64,000 nucleotides of DNA from Litorilituus sediminis (GTDB taxonomy: Bacteria > Pseudomonadota > Gammaproteobacteria > Enterobacterales > Alteromonadaceae). Positions within the stretch are counted from its first letter, which is position 1. Every line of letters begins with the position of its first letter. Both the position numbers and the translations under genes were made by a program. The notes below the pieces were generated by a model that had not been told where the DNA came from, made no database searches, and was given only the letters and a program-made list of their open reading frames with translations. Positions 1 to 9,893 of the stretch are shown here, one piece after another. The DNA is taken from contig NZ_CP034759.1 of assembly GCF_004295665.1 (NCBI RefSeq), positions 3,906,001 to 3,970,000 on the forward strand, given 5' to 3'.

Positions 1-534
1 GCTATAAAAGTCTTCTAATAAGTGCGTGTAGAACTGGCGTCTTGTTAAAATATCTAGCCCCAGTGTTGGTTCATCTAAAATAAGTACTTTAGCGTCGATA
101 GCTAAAATTAATGCTAAATGAACTTGTACTATCATGCCTTTAGATAACTGTTTAATTTTAGACTTTTTGGCAATATTGGTTTTCGCGAGAAAAGCTTCGG
201 CTTTTTCTCGATCAAAATTAGGGTGAACACCAGCCATGTAAACTAGGGCTTGTTCAACTTTCATCCATTTAGGTAATACGGCGACGTCGGCGATGTAAGC
301 AACGTCTTTTAGCATTGCGGTGCGCTCTTTATTGGGGTTATAACCTAAAACATCAACGCTACCTTCAAAATCAGTTAACCCTAATATAGCCTGAAAACAC
401 GTGGTTTTACCTGCGCCATTAGGGCCAACTAACCCTAAAATTTGCCCTGCTTCAATCGTCAGGTTGACCTCATTTACGACCTTTTTATTATGGTATTGTT
501 TGCTTAAATTGTTCGTTGTGATCAATGTTGTCAT
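1..534 (-). CDS. ABC transporter ATP-binding protein, 3' end outside window
   Basis: ATPase subunit of an ABC transporter, probably of the YtrB / ABC-2 export type. Translating the minus strand from the ATG at 534 gives about 178 residues with Walker A (GPNGAGKT), a degenerate signature (LSKGMIVQ instead of LSGGQ) and Walker B followed by the D-loop region (VLILDEPTLGLD). The C-terminus runs off the left edge. The start overlaps the stop of the GntR gene by one base (TAATG), so the two are translationally coupled. In YtrA-type operons the regulator represses its own transporter. The substrate cannot be deduced because the permease lies outside the window. Confidence 0.9.
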   Translation of the reverse strand, partial: MTTLITTNNLSKQYHNKKVVNEVNLTIEAGQILGLVGPNGAGKTTCFQAILGLTDFEGSVDVLGYNPNKERTAMLKDVAYIADVAVLPKWMKVEQALVYMAGVHPNFDREKAEAFLAKTNIAKKSKIKQLSKGMIVQVHLALILAIDAKVLILDEPTLGLDILTRRQFYTHLLEDFYS

Positions 535-908
535 TACTTATCCTCCGTAATGTTGGCAAGTAACTCAGCAGCTGACAGTTGCAACCTAGAGATTTGCTGT
601 TTTATTTCTGGCCACTGCTTGGTTAAAAAGGCCTCTCTTTCTCTTGCTAGCATAATTTCTTGGGTTCCTTGTTTTACAAATAGACCTTTACCGCGTTGCT
701 TTTCTATTAGATTTTCGTCTTGCAACATTTGATAAGCTTTTGAAATGGTTATCGGGTTTAGTTGATATTGTGCCGCCACACTTCTTACTGAGGGGAGCGC
801 TTCACCTTCTTTGATATAGCCATCTATTATCCTTGAAACTACTTGCTGATAGAGCTGCAAGTAGATGGGAGTTTCATTATTCCATTGTGCTGTCATGTCA
901 TCGCCCAA
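534..908 (-). CDS. GntR-family transcriptional regulator, YtrA subfamily
   Basis: Short one-domain GntR repressor of 124 residues. The N-terminal winged helix-turn-helix covers about residues 10-80 (IYLQLYQQVVSRIIDGYI, then LPSVRSVAAQYQLNPITISK). A short helical tail of about 40 residues takes the place of a large effector domain, which is the hallmark of the YtrA subfamily. It is first in an operon with the ABC ATPase, with a one-base stop/start overlap. It most likely binds its own promoter in the 155-bp gap upstream. The inducing signal is unknown; YtrA relatives in other bacteria respond to cell-envelope stress. Confidence 0.9.
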   Translation of the reverse strand: MGDDMTAQWNNETPIYLQLYQQVVSRIIDGYIKEGEALPSVRSVAAQYQLNPITISKAYQMLQDENLIEKQRGKGLFVKQGTQEIMLAREREAFLTKQWPEIKQQISRLQLSAAELLANITEDK

Positions 909-1063
909 GTACTTTTTATAAATTTGTATATAGTGTTATACATCACCAGCACACCTAGAGCAAATTAAATTGTTAGCGTAAATGTAAAAAAGTATGTGAA
1001 AGGCCGTATTTTACTGCCTTAATTTTTACGCTCTTAACAACAGCTAGCTGGTTTTAAGTCAGG

Positions 1064-2170
1064 CTAATCTTGTACGCCAGCAATATCACCACGCATTACT
1101 GGGTAGCCTTGTTGCATCCAGCCAAAAATACCTTCCCATAGTACAGCGGTGCGTGTGTAGCCCTTGGCTCTTAACTTGTTGATGGTGTAGTCAGCTGCCG
1201 CCCTTGGACATGAGCAGTAGGCAACAATTTGCACATCTTTAGGAATGCCTTTTACCGTTTCATCAAGGTCAGCATAGTAGGGAAAGGGCACAGAGCCTTC
1301 AATATGGGCGGTTTGCCAAACAGATGTTACCCTAGTGTCCAGTAACACCATTTTCTTTTTGTTTGTCAGTGCTTGATGTAAATCTTTAGAGAGCACATAC
1401 ATATCATCTTTAAGGTTAAAGTTTGGATCTGTACCTTGTTTATTAATAACATATTCGTCCGGTGTTGGTAGGGCACGTAATATGGTGGTGTTGTCTTGCC
1501 AGCCAAGCGCTTTACTGCGTAAAAATGCGGTAATGCTATTAATATCTTGACTAGAAAGTTTGTCTTTAAAGGCCTGCATAGGAGTATCTTGGCGGCCATT
1601 TTGAATCGCGTGGCGAATAAACTCATCGGTGTTATGTGCCAAGGCAGATTGATTACCTAGTGCTGGTGCGGTAACACCTTCACCTTCTTTGCCGTGGCAT
1701 GTAGAGCACTCTTGTTGATAAAGCAGTTCACCTCGTGGTATGTCGCCATGCACAGGATTGGTGGTTAATGCTAAGCGATCATAGCCTGCTTGTTCAAATA
1801 ACCAGTAGGTTAAATCCCATGTCTCATCGAGTGTCATTGGGCCACCCACTTCATCTAAATAGCCACCCATTGCCGTGCCAACCCGACCATATTGCATAGG
1901 GCGTAATATGGCGTGCGGAACGCCAGACTCAAGCAGGCTTTTGCTACGTAGTGATGGCGCATGATCGTTGGCATGCCCTTGACGATCTTCGCCGTGACAT
2001 AGTGCGCAATATTTCTGGTAATTAGCGGCGGCAACTTCAGCCTGCTTTGTTGTTAATTTTCGTGGTGGCGGTAATGTGCCCACCTCGTCTGAGCTAGCGT
2101 AACTTACTGGTGTAATAAAGAAAATAGCTACTACGACTGATAGGGCGGAAGTAATGCTGAAATATTTCAT
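1064..2170 (-). CDS. Periplasmic dihaem cytochrome c with C-terminal rhodanese domain
   Basis: Exported 368-residue fusion protein. A signal peptide (about residues 1-25, ending SYA) is followed by two cytochrome c modules with CALCH (55-59) and CSTCH (155-159) haem-binding motifs. A rhodanese-like domain covers about 260-360, with LLDTR and the active-site loop YCSCPRAA (Cys319/Cys321). Haem attachment and the signal peptide place it in the periplasm. The rhodanese part suggests handling of sulfane sulfur or a thiol/persulfide redox reaction coupled to electron transfer; this is inference. It is not visibly part of a sox or respiratory operon. The domain order is clear, the physiological role is not. 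Confidence 0.85.
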   Translation of the reverse strand: MKYFSITSALSVVVAIFFITPVSYASSDEVGTLPPPRKLTTKQAEVAAANYQKYCALCHGEDRQGHANDHAPSLRSKSLLESGVPHAILRPMQYGRVGTAMGGYLDEVGGPMTLDETWDLTYWLFEQAGYDRLALTTNPVHGDIPRGELLYQQECSTCHGKEGEGVTAPALGNQSALAHNTDEFIRHAIQNGRQDTPMQAFKDKLSSQDINSITAFLRSKALGWQDNTTILRALPTPDEYVINKQGTDPNFNLKDDMYVLSKDLHQALTNKKKMVLLDTRVTSVWQTAHIEGSVPFPYYADLDETVKGIPKDVQIVAYCSCPRAAADYTINKLRAKGYTRTAVLWEGIFGWMQQGYPVMRGDIAGVQD

Positions 2171-2301
2171 GAGTGCTTTTAATTGTTGTTGAATGCTCTG
2201 CGATAAGCCTATAGGGCATTCAATTAATGTTCAATAAGATTACACTGCTTGTAACAAATTTTTCAGCACTTGATTACCGACACATGCACTTAGGTTTGCC
2301 T

Positions 2302-3003
2302 TTATTTTGCCTGCCCATAGAGGTGTTCGGCGCGATTAAACATAAGCCATGAGGTGACGACATACTTGTCATTAGAGATAGGGATATGACCCTTGTGGGT
2401 ATGAGTAAAACCTGCTGGAAATATAATAAGGTTGCCTTTTTTTGGCTTGGCTTTGATTTGTTGATAGTGAAACTCAGTTTCACCACCTTCTTCTACGTCA
2501 TTGAGGTAATATAAAAAGGCTAACACTCGGTGTAGTGGTTTATTATCTGGCAATTGCGGATAAATCTCTGAATGCCAGTAATGGTAGCCACCTTGGCCTT
2601 TATCATATTTTTGTACGGTAAAACCATCATACCTAAAGACATATTGAATCAGTTGATCAAGATAAGGTAAACCGACTTCATGAAAGTTATCTTTGGTTAC
2701 TTTGGTAGGCTCCCCTGTTTTAGGGTGTGTTACCGTAGGGTTTAATGCCGCGATAACTGCTAGATAGTGCTTTTCTAAATATGCGCGTAAGTGTGGGTAA
2801 CTGGATTGAATAATTTCTTGTTGTAGCTCCTGCCAACCTTCGCGGTGAATCATAGATACGTCATGGCTATCTTTTAATTTGATATCGACACCGCTACCAA
2901 CCCGCCCTTTAGTTACTTGATTGCTACTTTGATGACGACTGATGATTTTGTCACAGAGTTCATTCGTTAGCGCATTTTCATATACTTCAATAAATTGAGT
3001 CAT
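2302..3003 (-). CDS. 2OG-Fe(II) oxygenase, prolyl 4-hydroxylase-like
   Basis: Single-domain dioxygenase that would use 2-oxoglutarate, O2 and Fe(II) to hydroxylate a substrate. The double-stranded beta-helix core is in the second half. The iron ligands appear as the HSE triplet in YHYWHSEIYP and the distal His in FTHTHKGH, with a downstream Lys (DKYVVTSW) as probable 2OG anchor. The segment EEGGETEFHYQ is typical of the P4H family. I chose the start at MTQFIEVYENAL because it looks like the family N-terminus. In-frame starts at 3030 and 3069 would add 9 or 22 residues and no site has a strong Shine-Dalgarno sequence. The substrate is unknown. Confidence 0.8.
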   Translation of the reverse strand: MTQFIEVYENALTNELCDKIISRHQSSNQVTKGRVGSGVDIKLKDSHDVSMIHREGWQELQQEIIQSSYPHLRAYLEKHYLAVIAALNPTVTHPKTGEPTKVTKDNFHEVGLPYLDQLIQYVFRYDGFTVQKYDKGQGGYHYWHSEIYPQLPDNKPLHRVLAFLYYLNDVEEGGETEFHYQQIKAKPKKGNLIIFPAGFTHTHKGHIPISNDKYVVTSWLMFNRAEHLYGQAK

Positions 3004-3349
3004 TTTTTCTTTGTAATAGTCAATGACCATCACACCTTTGTAATTATTATTGTTACTGAATGTTAACATATCATATTGCCTACCGAGTGTTCTAGGCTGA
3101 TTTTTCTTTTAACTATAGTTGTATGTTAATTGATTGTATCTGGTCGTACCTTTGTTGCTTGCTGTGATTGATGTACGTTTTACAAGGTGCGCAGTGGTTT
3201 TTGTTGTCGAGTTTGTAATATTTCTAAGTGATAAAAATTAATATTGCATTAAATGTAATTTAAATGTTAATGTTTTGTTGCAAATTATTACAAAATAATA
3301 AGCAACATAAAAAAACTGATAATTATAACTACATACTCCAGGACTATTT

Positions 3350-5680
3350 ATGTCATATAAAAATAGATTAACCAAAACAGTCGTAAAAACATCGTCAGTA
3401 GTAGCTACTGCCAGTGTTTTGGCTTTAGCCGTATCTAACGCACTTTATGCGGCAGAGCCAAAAGGCGTGCAATTAACAGATAGCTTGTTAAAGGCGAGCC
3501 AAACCTCAAACCTTCCTAAACGTTATATTGTTAAATATAAGCAAATAGGTGCTGTAAATTCATTTGCTAATAACAGTGCAGAAATGGCTGTGCGCAATAC
3601 AATTAACGCACTTGGCGCAAAGGTTAAAGGTCAGTACCCAAACATTAATGTGATTTCAGCGGAATTGAGCGAACGTGATGCGCAACTTTTAGCCCGTGAT
3701 AGCAATGTTGAGTACGTTGAAGAAGATTTGCAGCGCCGTTTTATGGCGCAAACTATGCCTTATGGCATTGAAATGGTACAAGCAAGCCAAGTTGATGACA
3801 GTGTTGCCTCAGCATCTGCAGGTGGTAAAAAGATTTGTATTATTGACTCAGGTTTAGACTTACCGCACGAAGATATGGGAACTCGTGGTGGTACAATTTC
3901 AGGTACAAATGATAGCGGTACAGGGAATTGGTATGATCATGGTGGTCCACATGGTACACACGTAGCAGGTACTGTTGCTGCACTTAATAATGGTATTGGT
4001 GTACGTGGGGTTATTGGTAGTGATCCAAGTATGCATATTATTAAAGTATTTAATGAATCTGGCTGGGGTTACTCTTCTGAGCTAGTGAGCGCTATTAATA
4101 CTTGTGCTAATAATGGTGCAGACGTTATTAATATGAGTTTAGGTGGTACAGGCTCAAGTACCACGGAGCGAAATGGTATTAAAGCCGCTTATGATGCTGG
4201 CGTGTTATTAATTGCAGCAGCGGGTAATGATGGTGTGGCTTCAAGCACTACCGATGTTGAAAGTTATCCAGCTTCATATGATTCAGTGGTTTCGGTAGCC
4301 GCAATTGATAGCAATAAAGCACTCGCGGATTTTTCACAAAAAAATAGCCAAGTAGAAATTGCTGCCCCAGGTGTTGATGTTTTATCGGCATATCCTGAAG
4401 GTACTGGCTCTGTGGTTGAAGTGAGTGTCGCTGGTACAGGTTATTCAGCTAACGCTATGGAGAACTCAGGCTCTGCTTCTGCAAGCTTATATGATTTTGG
4501 TACTGGTGAAGCGACAGACTTTAGCGCCTCAGGTAGTATTTGTTTAATTCAGCGCGGTAATATTTCTTTCCACGATAAAGTTAAAGCGTGTCAAGACAGC
4601 GGTGGTGTCGGTGCCATTATCTATAATAATGCTGCTGGTAGTTTTGGTGGTACGTTAGGTACATCTAACGCGACTTCTATTCCTGCGGTAACTGTATCTG
4701 ATACTGATGGCGCAGCTATGCTCGCTAATGTAGGCAGCAATGCAAGTATCAATATTGGTGCGGGTAATTACGGTAAGATGAGCGGTACTTCAATGGCGTC
4801 GCCTCATGTTGCTGGTGTTGCTGCATTAGTATGGAGTCATCACCCAAGCTGTAGCAATGTTGAAATCCGTAATGTATTAAATGCCACAGCAGAAGACTTA
4901 GGCAGCGCGGGTCGCGATGTTAAGTTCGGTTACGGTTTAGTACAAACTAAAGCAGCTATCGACTATATCAGTGCAAATGGTTGTGACGGCTCTGGCAACG
5001 GTGGCGGCACAGGTGGCGGTGGTACTACGCCAACAGAAGGTGTATTAGAAAACGGTGTAACCCAATCTAATATTGCTGCTGATAAAGGTAATGATGTTGT
5101 CTTTACTTTTGATGTGCCAGCTGGCGCAACAGACATTAACTTTGCTATGAGTGGCGGTACAGGTGATGCTGACTTATATGTAAAATTTGGCTCAGCACCA
5201 ACGGATGATCTTTACGATTGTCGTCCTTGGGCAAATGGCAACAGTGAGTCGTGTACAGGTACAGATACTGATGGCACTTACTATGTTCGTGTTAAAGCTT
5301 ATAGCAGCTTTGATGGTGTTAACTTAACTGCATCGTACACTGAGCCAAGCACAGGTGGTGGCGGTAACGTTTCACCAATTAATGAAACTGTGACTAATAT
5401 TTCAGTAGATAGAAGAAGTTGGACACGTTACACCTATGATTTAGCGGCGGGTTATGATGACTTAACGATAACGCTAGTTGGTGGCAGCGGTGATGCTGAT
5501 TTGTATATTACTCAAGGTCAGCAATCAACACGTTCAAGCTATGATTGTCGCTCTTGGAACAACGGTAACGATGAAAGCTGTTCATTCTCAGCACCGGCTG
5601 AAGGTAGATGGTATATCGATATCTATGGTTACTCTGCTGCTTCAGGTTTTGATTTAAACCTAACAGCAACACCAAAATAG
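3350..5680 (+). CDS. Secreted subtilisin-like serine protease (S8) with PA and two PPC domains
   Basis: Extracellular protease of 776 residues. Order: signal peptide (1-35), inhibitor I9 propeptide (about 58-130), S8 catalytic domain, PA insert (about 365-470) between the His and Ser parts, Gly/Thr-rich linker, and two pre-peptidase C-terminal (PPC) domains (about 565-650 and 675-775). The triad is Asp166 (IDSGLD), His201 (HGTHVAGT) and Ser481 (GTSMASPHVAG); Asn293 (AGND) is the oxyanion residue. The PPC domains share GDADLY and YDCR..NGN.ESC, each with a likely disulfide. PPC domains are usually removed after secretion. This architecture is common in marine Alteromonadales that degrade proteins. 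It is monocistronic, with its own terminator. Confidence 0.95.
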   Translation: MSYKNRLTKTVVKTSSVVATASVLALAVSNALYAAEPKGVQLTDSLLKASQTSNLPKRYIVKYKQIGAVNSFANNSAEMAVRNTINALGAKVKGQYPNINVISAELSERDAQLLARDSNVEYVEEDLQRRFMAQTMPYGIEMVQASQVDDSVASASAGGKKICIIDSGLDLPHEDMGTRGGTISGTNDSGTGNWYDHGGPHGTHVAGTVAALNNGIGVRGVIGSDPSMHIIKVFNESGWGYSSELVSAINTCANNGADVINMSLGGTGSSTTERNGIKAAYDAGVLLIAAAGNDGVASSTTDVESYPASYDSVVSVAAIDSNKALADFSQKNSQVEIAAPGVDVLSAYPEGTGSVVEVSVAGTGYSANAMENSGSASASLYDFGTGEATDFSASGSICLIQRGNISFHDKVKACQDSGGVGAIIYNNAAGSFGGTLGTSNATSIPAVTVSDTDGAAMLANVGSNASINIGAGNYGKMSGTSMASPHVAGVAALVWSHHPSCSNVEIRNVLNATAEDLGSAGRDVKFGYGLVQTKAAIDYISANGCDGSGNGGGTGGGGTTPTEGVLENGVTQSNIAADKGNDVVFTFDVPAGATDINFAMSGGTGDADLYVKFGSAPTDDLYDCRPWANGNSESCTGTDTDGTYYVRVKAYSSFDGVNLTASYTEPSTGGGGNVSPINETVTNISVDRRSWTRYTYDLAAGYDDLTITLVGGSGDADLYITQGQQSTRSSYDCRSWNNGNDESCSFSAPAEGRWYIDIYGYSAASGFDLNLTATPK

Positions 5681-5706
5681 CATTGTTTGTTTACTTATAA
5701 ATTAAT

Positions 5707-5732
5707 TGGGCAACTTAGGTTGCCCTTTTTTG
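5707..5732 (+). terminator. Intrinsic terminator of the subtilase gene
   Basis: Stem GGGCAAC / GTTGCCC with a short TTAG loop followed by a run of six T, about 27 bases after the protease stop codon. Confidence 0.85.
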
Positions 5733-5788
5733 TATCTGCTTCAAACGTATAGGACAATTGTGATAAATTATCAGGAATTTATTAGATA

Positions 5789-7108
5789 ATGAGTATAAAC
5801 AATATGATGAAATTAAAACTTGGCTTGGTGGCATTCGCCATTTCGCTAACAACGGCCTGTGTTTCAGGCAACAGTGTTGATAAGGACGCGCAATTGCTTG
5901 CTAAGGCAAAGAGAATCCATAACAACGCCATTGTCTTAGATACTCATCATGATTTTAGTTTGGCAGACTTCTCTGAAGAACAAAACTATACCATGCGTCT
6001 TAGAAGTCAGGTTAACTTACCTAAAATGGATGAAGGTGGTTTAGATGTTTCTTGGCTTATTGTTTATACCAGCCAAGGAGAGCTTAATGAGCAAGGCTAT
6101 GCTAGGGCGCATAAACAGGCTTTAGCTAAGTTTGATGCTATTCATCGCCTTACCAGTGAAATTGCCCCTGATAAAATTGAATTAGCATTGAACTCTGATG
6201 ATGTACGCAGAATCGTAAAAAGCGGTAAAAAGGTTGCCATGATTGGCGTTGAAAATGGCTATCCAATCGGCACAGATGTTGGCAATGTGAAGAAGTTTTA
6301 TGATCTTGGCGCTAGGTATATGTCGATAGCACATAATGGTCATAGTCAGCTAAGTGATTCGAACACCGGCGAAAAAGATAGAATTTGGTTACATAATGGC
6401 TTAAGTCCGCTGGGTCGTGAAGTGATTGCTGAAATGAATAAATGGGGCATGATGATTGATATCTCACACCCATCAAAACAAGCGAATATGCAAATGATGC
6501 ATTTATCAAAAGCCCCAGTAATTGCATCGCATTCAGCAAGTCGCGCTTTGTATGATCACAGTCGTAATTTAAGCGATGAAGAATTATTGGCTTTAAAGAA
6601 AAATGGCGGTGTGGTACAAGCAGTAGCATTTCGTTCCTACATTGATGGCGATAAAAGCAAAGCCTTTAGTGAAGCTAAAAAAGCCATTTATCAAAAGTAT
6701 GCTGATCAAGTAGGCTTTGAGATTATCAGTTGGGATGAACGTAAGTTGTGGCCTGAACAAGAGCTGCAAGCATATCGCAAGGCATTTAATGGTATACGCG
6801 ATATTGCCAAAGTTGACATAGATAAAGCGGCAGCCTCAATAGAACAAGTAACGGTTAGCGACTTTGTTGATCATATTGACTATATGGTAAAACTTATTGG
6901 TATTGACCATGTTGGCATCAGCTCAGACTTTGATGGCGGTGGCGGCGTGCAAGGCTGGAATGATGCCTCTGAAACCTTCAATGTTACCTTAGAGTTAGTA
7001 AAACGTGGCTACAGTGAAGCGGACATTAATAAACTTTGGAGCGGTAATTTATTAAGAGTACTTGATGAGGTACAAGCTGTAGCGAAAGAAATTCAAGCAA
7101 ATAATTAA
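5789..7108 (+). CDS. Membrane dipeptidase (peptidase M19) lipoprotein
   Basis: Zinc dipeptidase of the renal dipeptidase family, 439 residues. The N-terminus is a lipoprotein signal ending in the lipobox LTTAC, so it should be anchored in a cell-envelope membrane. Metal-binding and active-site motifs appear in family order: DTHHDF near residue 50, GVENGYPIG, SIAHNGH, DISHPS, ASHSASR and GISSDFDGGGG near residue 380. The family hydrolyses dipeptides, often with broad specificity including D-residues at the second position. It lies between two terminators and is transcribed alone. With the upstream secreted protease it could help use external peptides, but that link is inference from proximity. 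Confidence 0.93.
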   Translation: MSINNMMKLKLGLVAFAISLTTACVSGNSVDKDAQLLAKAKRIHNNAIVLDTHHDFSLADFSEEQNYTMRLRSQVNLPKMDEGGLDVSWLIVYTSQGELNEQGYARAHKQALAKFDAIHRLTSEIAPDKIELALNSDDVRRIVKSGKKVAMIGVENGYPIGTDVGNVKKFYDLGARYMSIAHNGHSQLSDSNTGEKDRIWLHNGLSPLGREVIAEMNKWGMMIDISHPSKQANMQMMHLSKAPVIASHSASRALYDHSRNLSDEELLALKKNGGVVQAVAFRSYIDGDKSKAFSEAKKAIYQKYADQVGFEIISWDERKLWPEQELQAYRKAFNGIRDIAKVDIDKAAASIEQVTVSDFVDHIDYMVKLIGIDHVGISSDFDGGGGVQGWNDASETFNVTLELVKRGYSEADINKLWSGNLLRVLDEVQAVAKEIQANN

Positions 7109-7171
7109 CCTTTTGAACAGGTAGAACGGCTATTTTGACTGCTTGTGCCTGTATTATAATGGCTAAATTGA

Positions 7172-7207
7172 AAAGCCTTAGCAGGTTAACTGCTAAGGCT
7201 TTTTTAT
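7172..7207. terminator. Bidirectional intrinsic terminator between convergent genes
   Basis: Perfect 11-bp stem AGCCTTAGCAG / CTGCTAAGGCT with a GTTAA loop. A T-run follows on the plus strand and AAAA precedes it, so it can serve both the dipeptidase and tas. Confidence 0.9.
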
Positions 7208-7232
7208 TCGCTTTTTATAATGAACTACTAAC

Positions 7233-8285
7233 CTAGAATGGCATAGGGTGCTGTTTAAGAATATTACTAATTTCAGTTAATACTTCATTAGATAAAGGCT
7301 CACTATAAGCAGCAATATTTTCTTCTAACTGCGCCATGGTGGTTGCACCTATGATAGTTGATGTGACGCCGTTTACTTGGTCACACCAAGCCAAAGCAAG
7401 TTTGGCAGGGCTAATATGATGCTGGTTAGCTAAGTCGACAAATGCTTGCACAGCGTTATGTGCTTGTGGTGTATCTCTAAATAATCCGTTGCGCTGCATA
7501 AATGTCCATCGACTACCGGAAGGTCGTGCGCCATTTAAGTATTTACCTGTTAGCATGCCCGTTGCTAAAGGTGACCAAGGCAAATAGGCAATATCTTCAT
7601 GGACACATTGCTCTATTAGGTAAGGCCAGTCTTTGCTGTGCAATAAGCTGAACTCATTTTGAATAGAGACCATACGTGGCAGGTTGTGCTCTTTGGCAAG
7701 TGATAGGTACTGGCTTATACCCCAAGGGGTATCGTCTGATAAGCCGCAGTACCTAATTTTTCCCGCTTTAACGCAACTATCTAATCCTTGCAAAATATCT
7801 AGCATAGTTTCGCTTTGCTCTAGCGCATTAACTTCTGTAAAGGCAATACCATTAGGCCAGTGATTAGCAAAATGAGGTGATTGCCGGTTTGGCCAATGCA
7901 GTTGGTATAAATCAATATAATCTGTTTTTAGGCGCTTTAAAGACGTATCAACTGCTTGAATAACACTCTCGCCTGAAAGAGGAGAGCCCTCTCGAATATA
8001 TGAAAATCCTGGCCCAGCAGCTTTGGTTGCTAGTACGATTTCTTTGCGTCTAGAAGGATTTGCTTTTAGCCAGTTGCCTATGATTTCTTCGGTTTTACCG
8101 TAAGTTTCTTCTCTGGGAGGAATGGCGTACATTTCTGCTGTATCAATAAAATTGACTCCTTGCATTTGGGCATAATCAAGCTGCAAATTCGCGTCTTGTT
8201 GGTTGTTTTGCACACCCCAAGTCATAGTGCCTAAACAAATACGTGATACTTCAAGACTGCTGCTACCTAATCTTACATATTTCAT
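7233..8285 (-). CDS. tas: NADP(H)-dependent aldo-keto reductase Tas
   Basis: Cytosolic aldo-keto reductase of 350 residues that closely matches the pattern of E. coli Tas from its first residues (SSLEVS, LGTMT, NFIDTAEMY, PPREETYGKTE). The (beta/alpha)8 barrel carries the catalytic tetrad as Asp48 and Tyr53 in DTAEMY, a Lys in ATKAAG near 88 and a His in LYQLHWPN near 129. The NADPH-binding segment near the C-terminus is STIIGATTMAQLEENI. The family reduces aldehydes and ketones; the natural substrate of Tas is not established. The gene is convergent with the dipeptidase and has no operon partner. Confidence 0.93.
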   Translation of the reverse strand: MKYVRLGSSSLEVSRICLGTMTWGVQNNQQDANLQLDYAQMQGVNFIDTAEMYAIPPREETYGKTEEIIGNWLKANPSRRKEIVLATKAAGPGFSYIREGSPLSGESVIQAVDTSLKRLKTDYIDLYQLHWPNRQSPHFANHWPNGIAFTEVNALEQSETMLDILQGLDSCVKAGKIRYCGLSDDTPWGISQYLSLAKEHNLPRMVSIQNEFSLLHSKDWPYLIEQCVHEDIAYLPWSPLATGMLTGKYLNGARPSGSRWTFMQRNGLFRDTPQAHNAVQAFVDLANQHHISPAKLALAWCDQVNGVTSTIIGATTMAQLEENIAAYSEPLSNEVLTEISNILKQHPMPF

Positions 8286-8439
8286 TGGTTATCCTTATCA
8301 GCTGTTTTAATGATTTGCATCATGGAGTTAAGTCACCACTTTATCTCAAATGTGATATATTGACAGTGAATTTTTATTAGTCAGTTAGTTATACTAAATA
8401 AAACGGTTTGAGTTGATAGGTATTTTGTAAAGGTTTTTT

Positions 8440-8817
8440 ATGCAAAAGCACGGGCATTATCATATTGAAGTTATTGGTAACATTCTGATAAGTCGGTTTT
8501 ATGGTGCTTGGAATTACGAACAAACTAAGGCCTATCAGGAGCAAGTTAAACTTGAAGCCGCCGATATTATTAGCTCGCCATGGGCAAGAATTGTTGACCT
8601 AAGTCAGTGGGAAGGTGGTGGTGAAGAAACCATCGCTCCATTGCTTATGTTGCAAAAATGGTCTGAGCAACATAACTGCCAATTTGTCATCTTTGTTAAC
8701 CCGCCACTGGTGCCAGCATTTATGTTGGAAAAATATGGTGATCCTTACGGTGATTACAAAGTCGTTGACTCAATTGCCGAGGCAATTAGCTGGGCTAAAT
8801 CTTGCTTGGCTAAATAA
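8440..8817 (+). CDS. Conserved hypothetical protein, STAS-like
   Basis: Protein of 125 residues with no signal peptide or membrane segment. The alternation of beta-strand-like and helix-like segments (IEVIGNILISRFYGAWN, WARIVDLSQWEGG, CQFVIFVNPP) resembles small STAS / SpoIIAA-like domains, but no diagnostic motif was recognised, so the fold is inference. The next gene downstream is a decayed chemotaxis receptor, and a half-MITE begins 11 bases after the stop. An original link to that receptor is therefore possible but untestable here. Confidence 0.7.
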   Translation: MQKHGHYHIEVIGNILISRFYGAWNYEQTKAYQEQVKLEAADIISSPWARIVDLSQWEGGGEETIAPLLMLQKWSEQHNCQFVIFVNPPLVPAFMLEKYGDPYGDYKVVDSIAEAISWAKSCLAK

Positions 8818-8828
8818 ATTTATCTTTA

Positions 8829-8918
8829 TACCAAGTGAAATAATTATTTGACCAGTTCAGAGCTATGTCAGGGAGGTGAGAATAAAGCAAATTTATGCCG
8901 CTGTAGTCATTCTCCAGC

Positions 8919-8925
<7 letters not shown>
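8829..8925 (-). repeat. Half copy of the MITE-like dispersed repeat
   Basis: About 91-97 bases match, in reverse orientation, the right end of the full element at 56044-56305. It begins with the terminal sequence TACCAAGTGAAATAATTATT and continues past GCTGTAGTCATTCTCCAGC, where identity fades. Only this one end is present, and its inner edge joins directly to the remains of a chemotaxis receptor gene. Confidence 0.85.
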
Positions 8926-9879
<954 letters not shown>

Positions 9880-9893
9880 TTATCGGGGCTTAA

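Noticed and set aside
1366-1626. 86-codon ORF inside the cytochrome-rhodanese gene, same strand, other frame
   Set aside because: Lies entirely within a well-supported gene and has no translation signal or family match.
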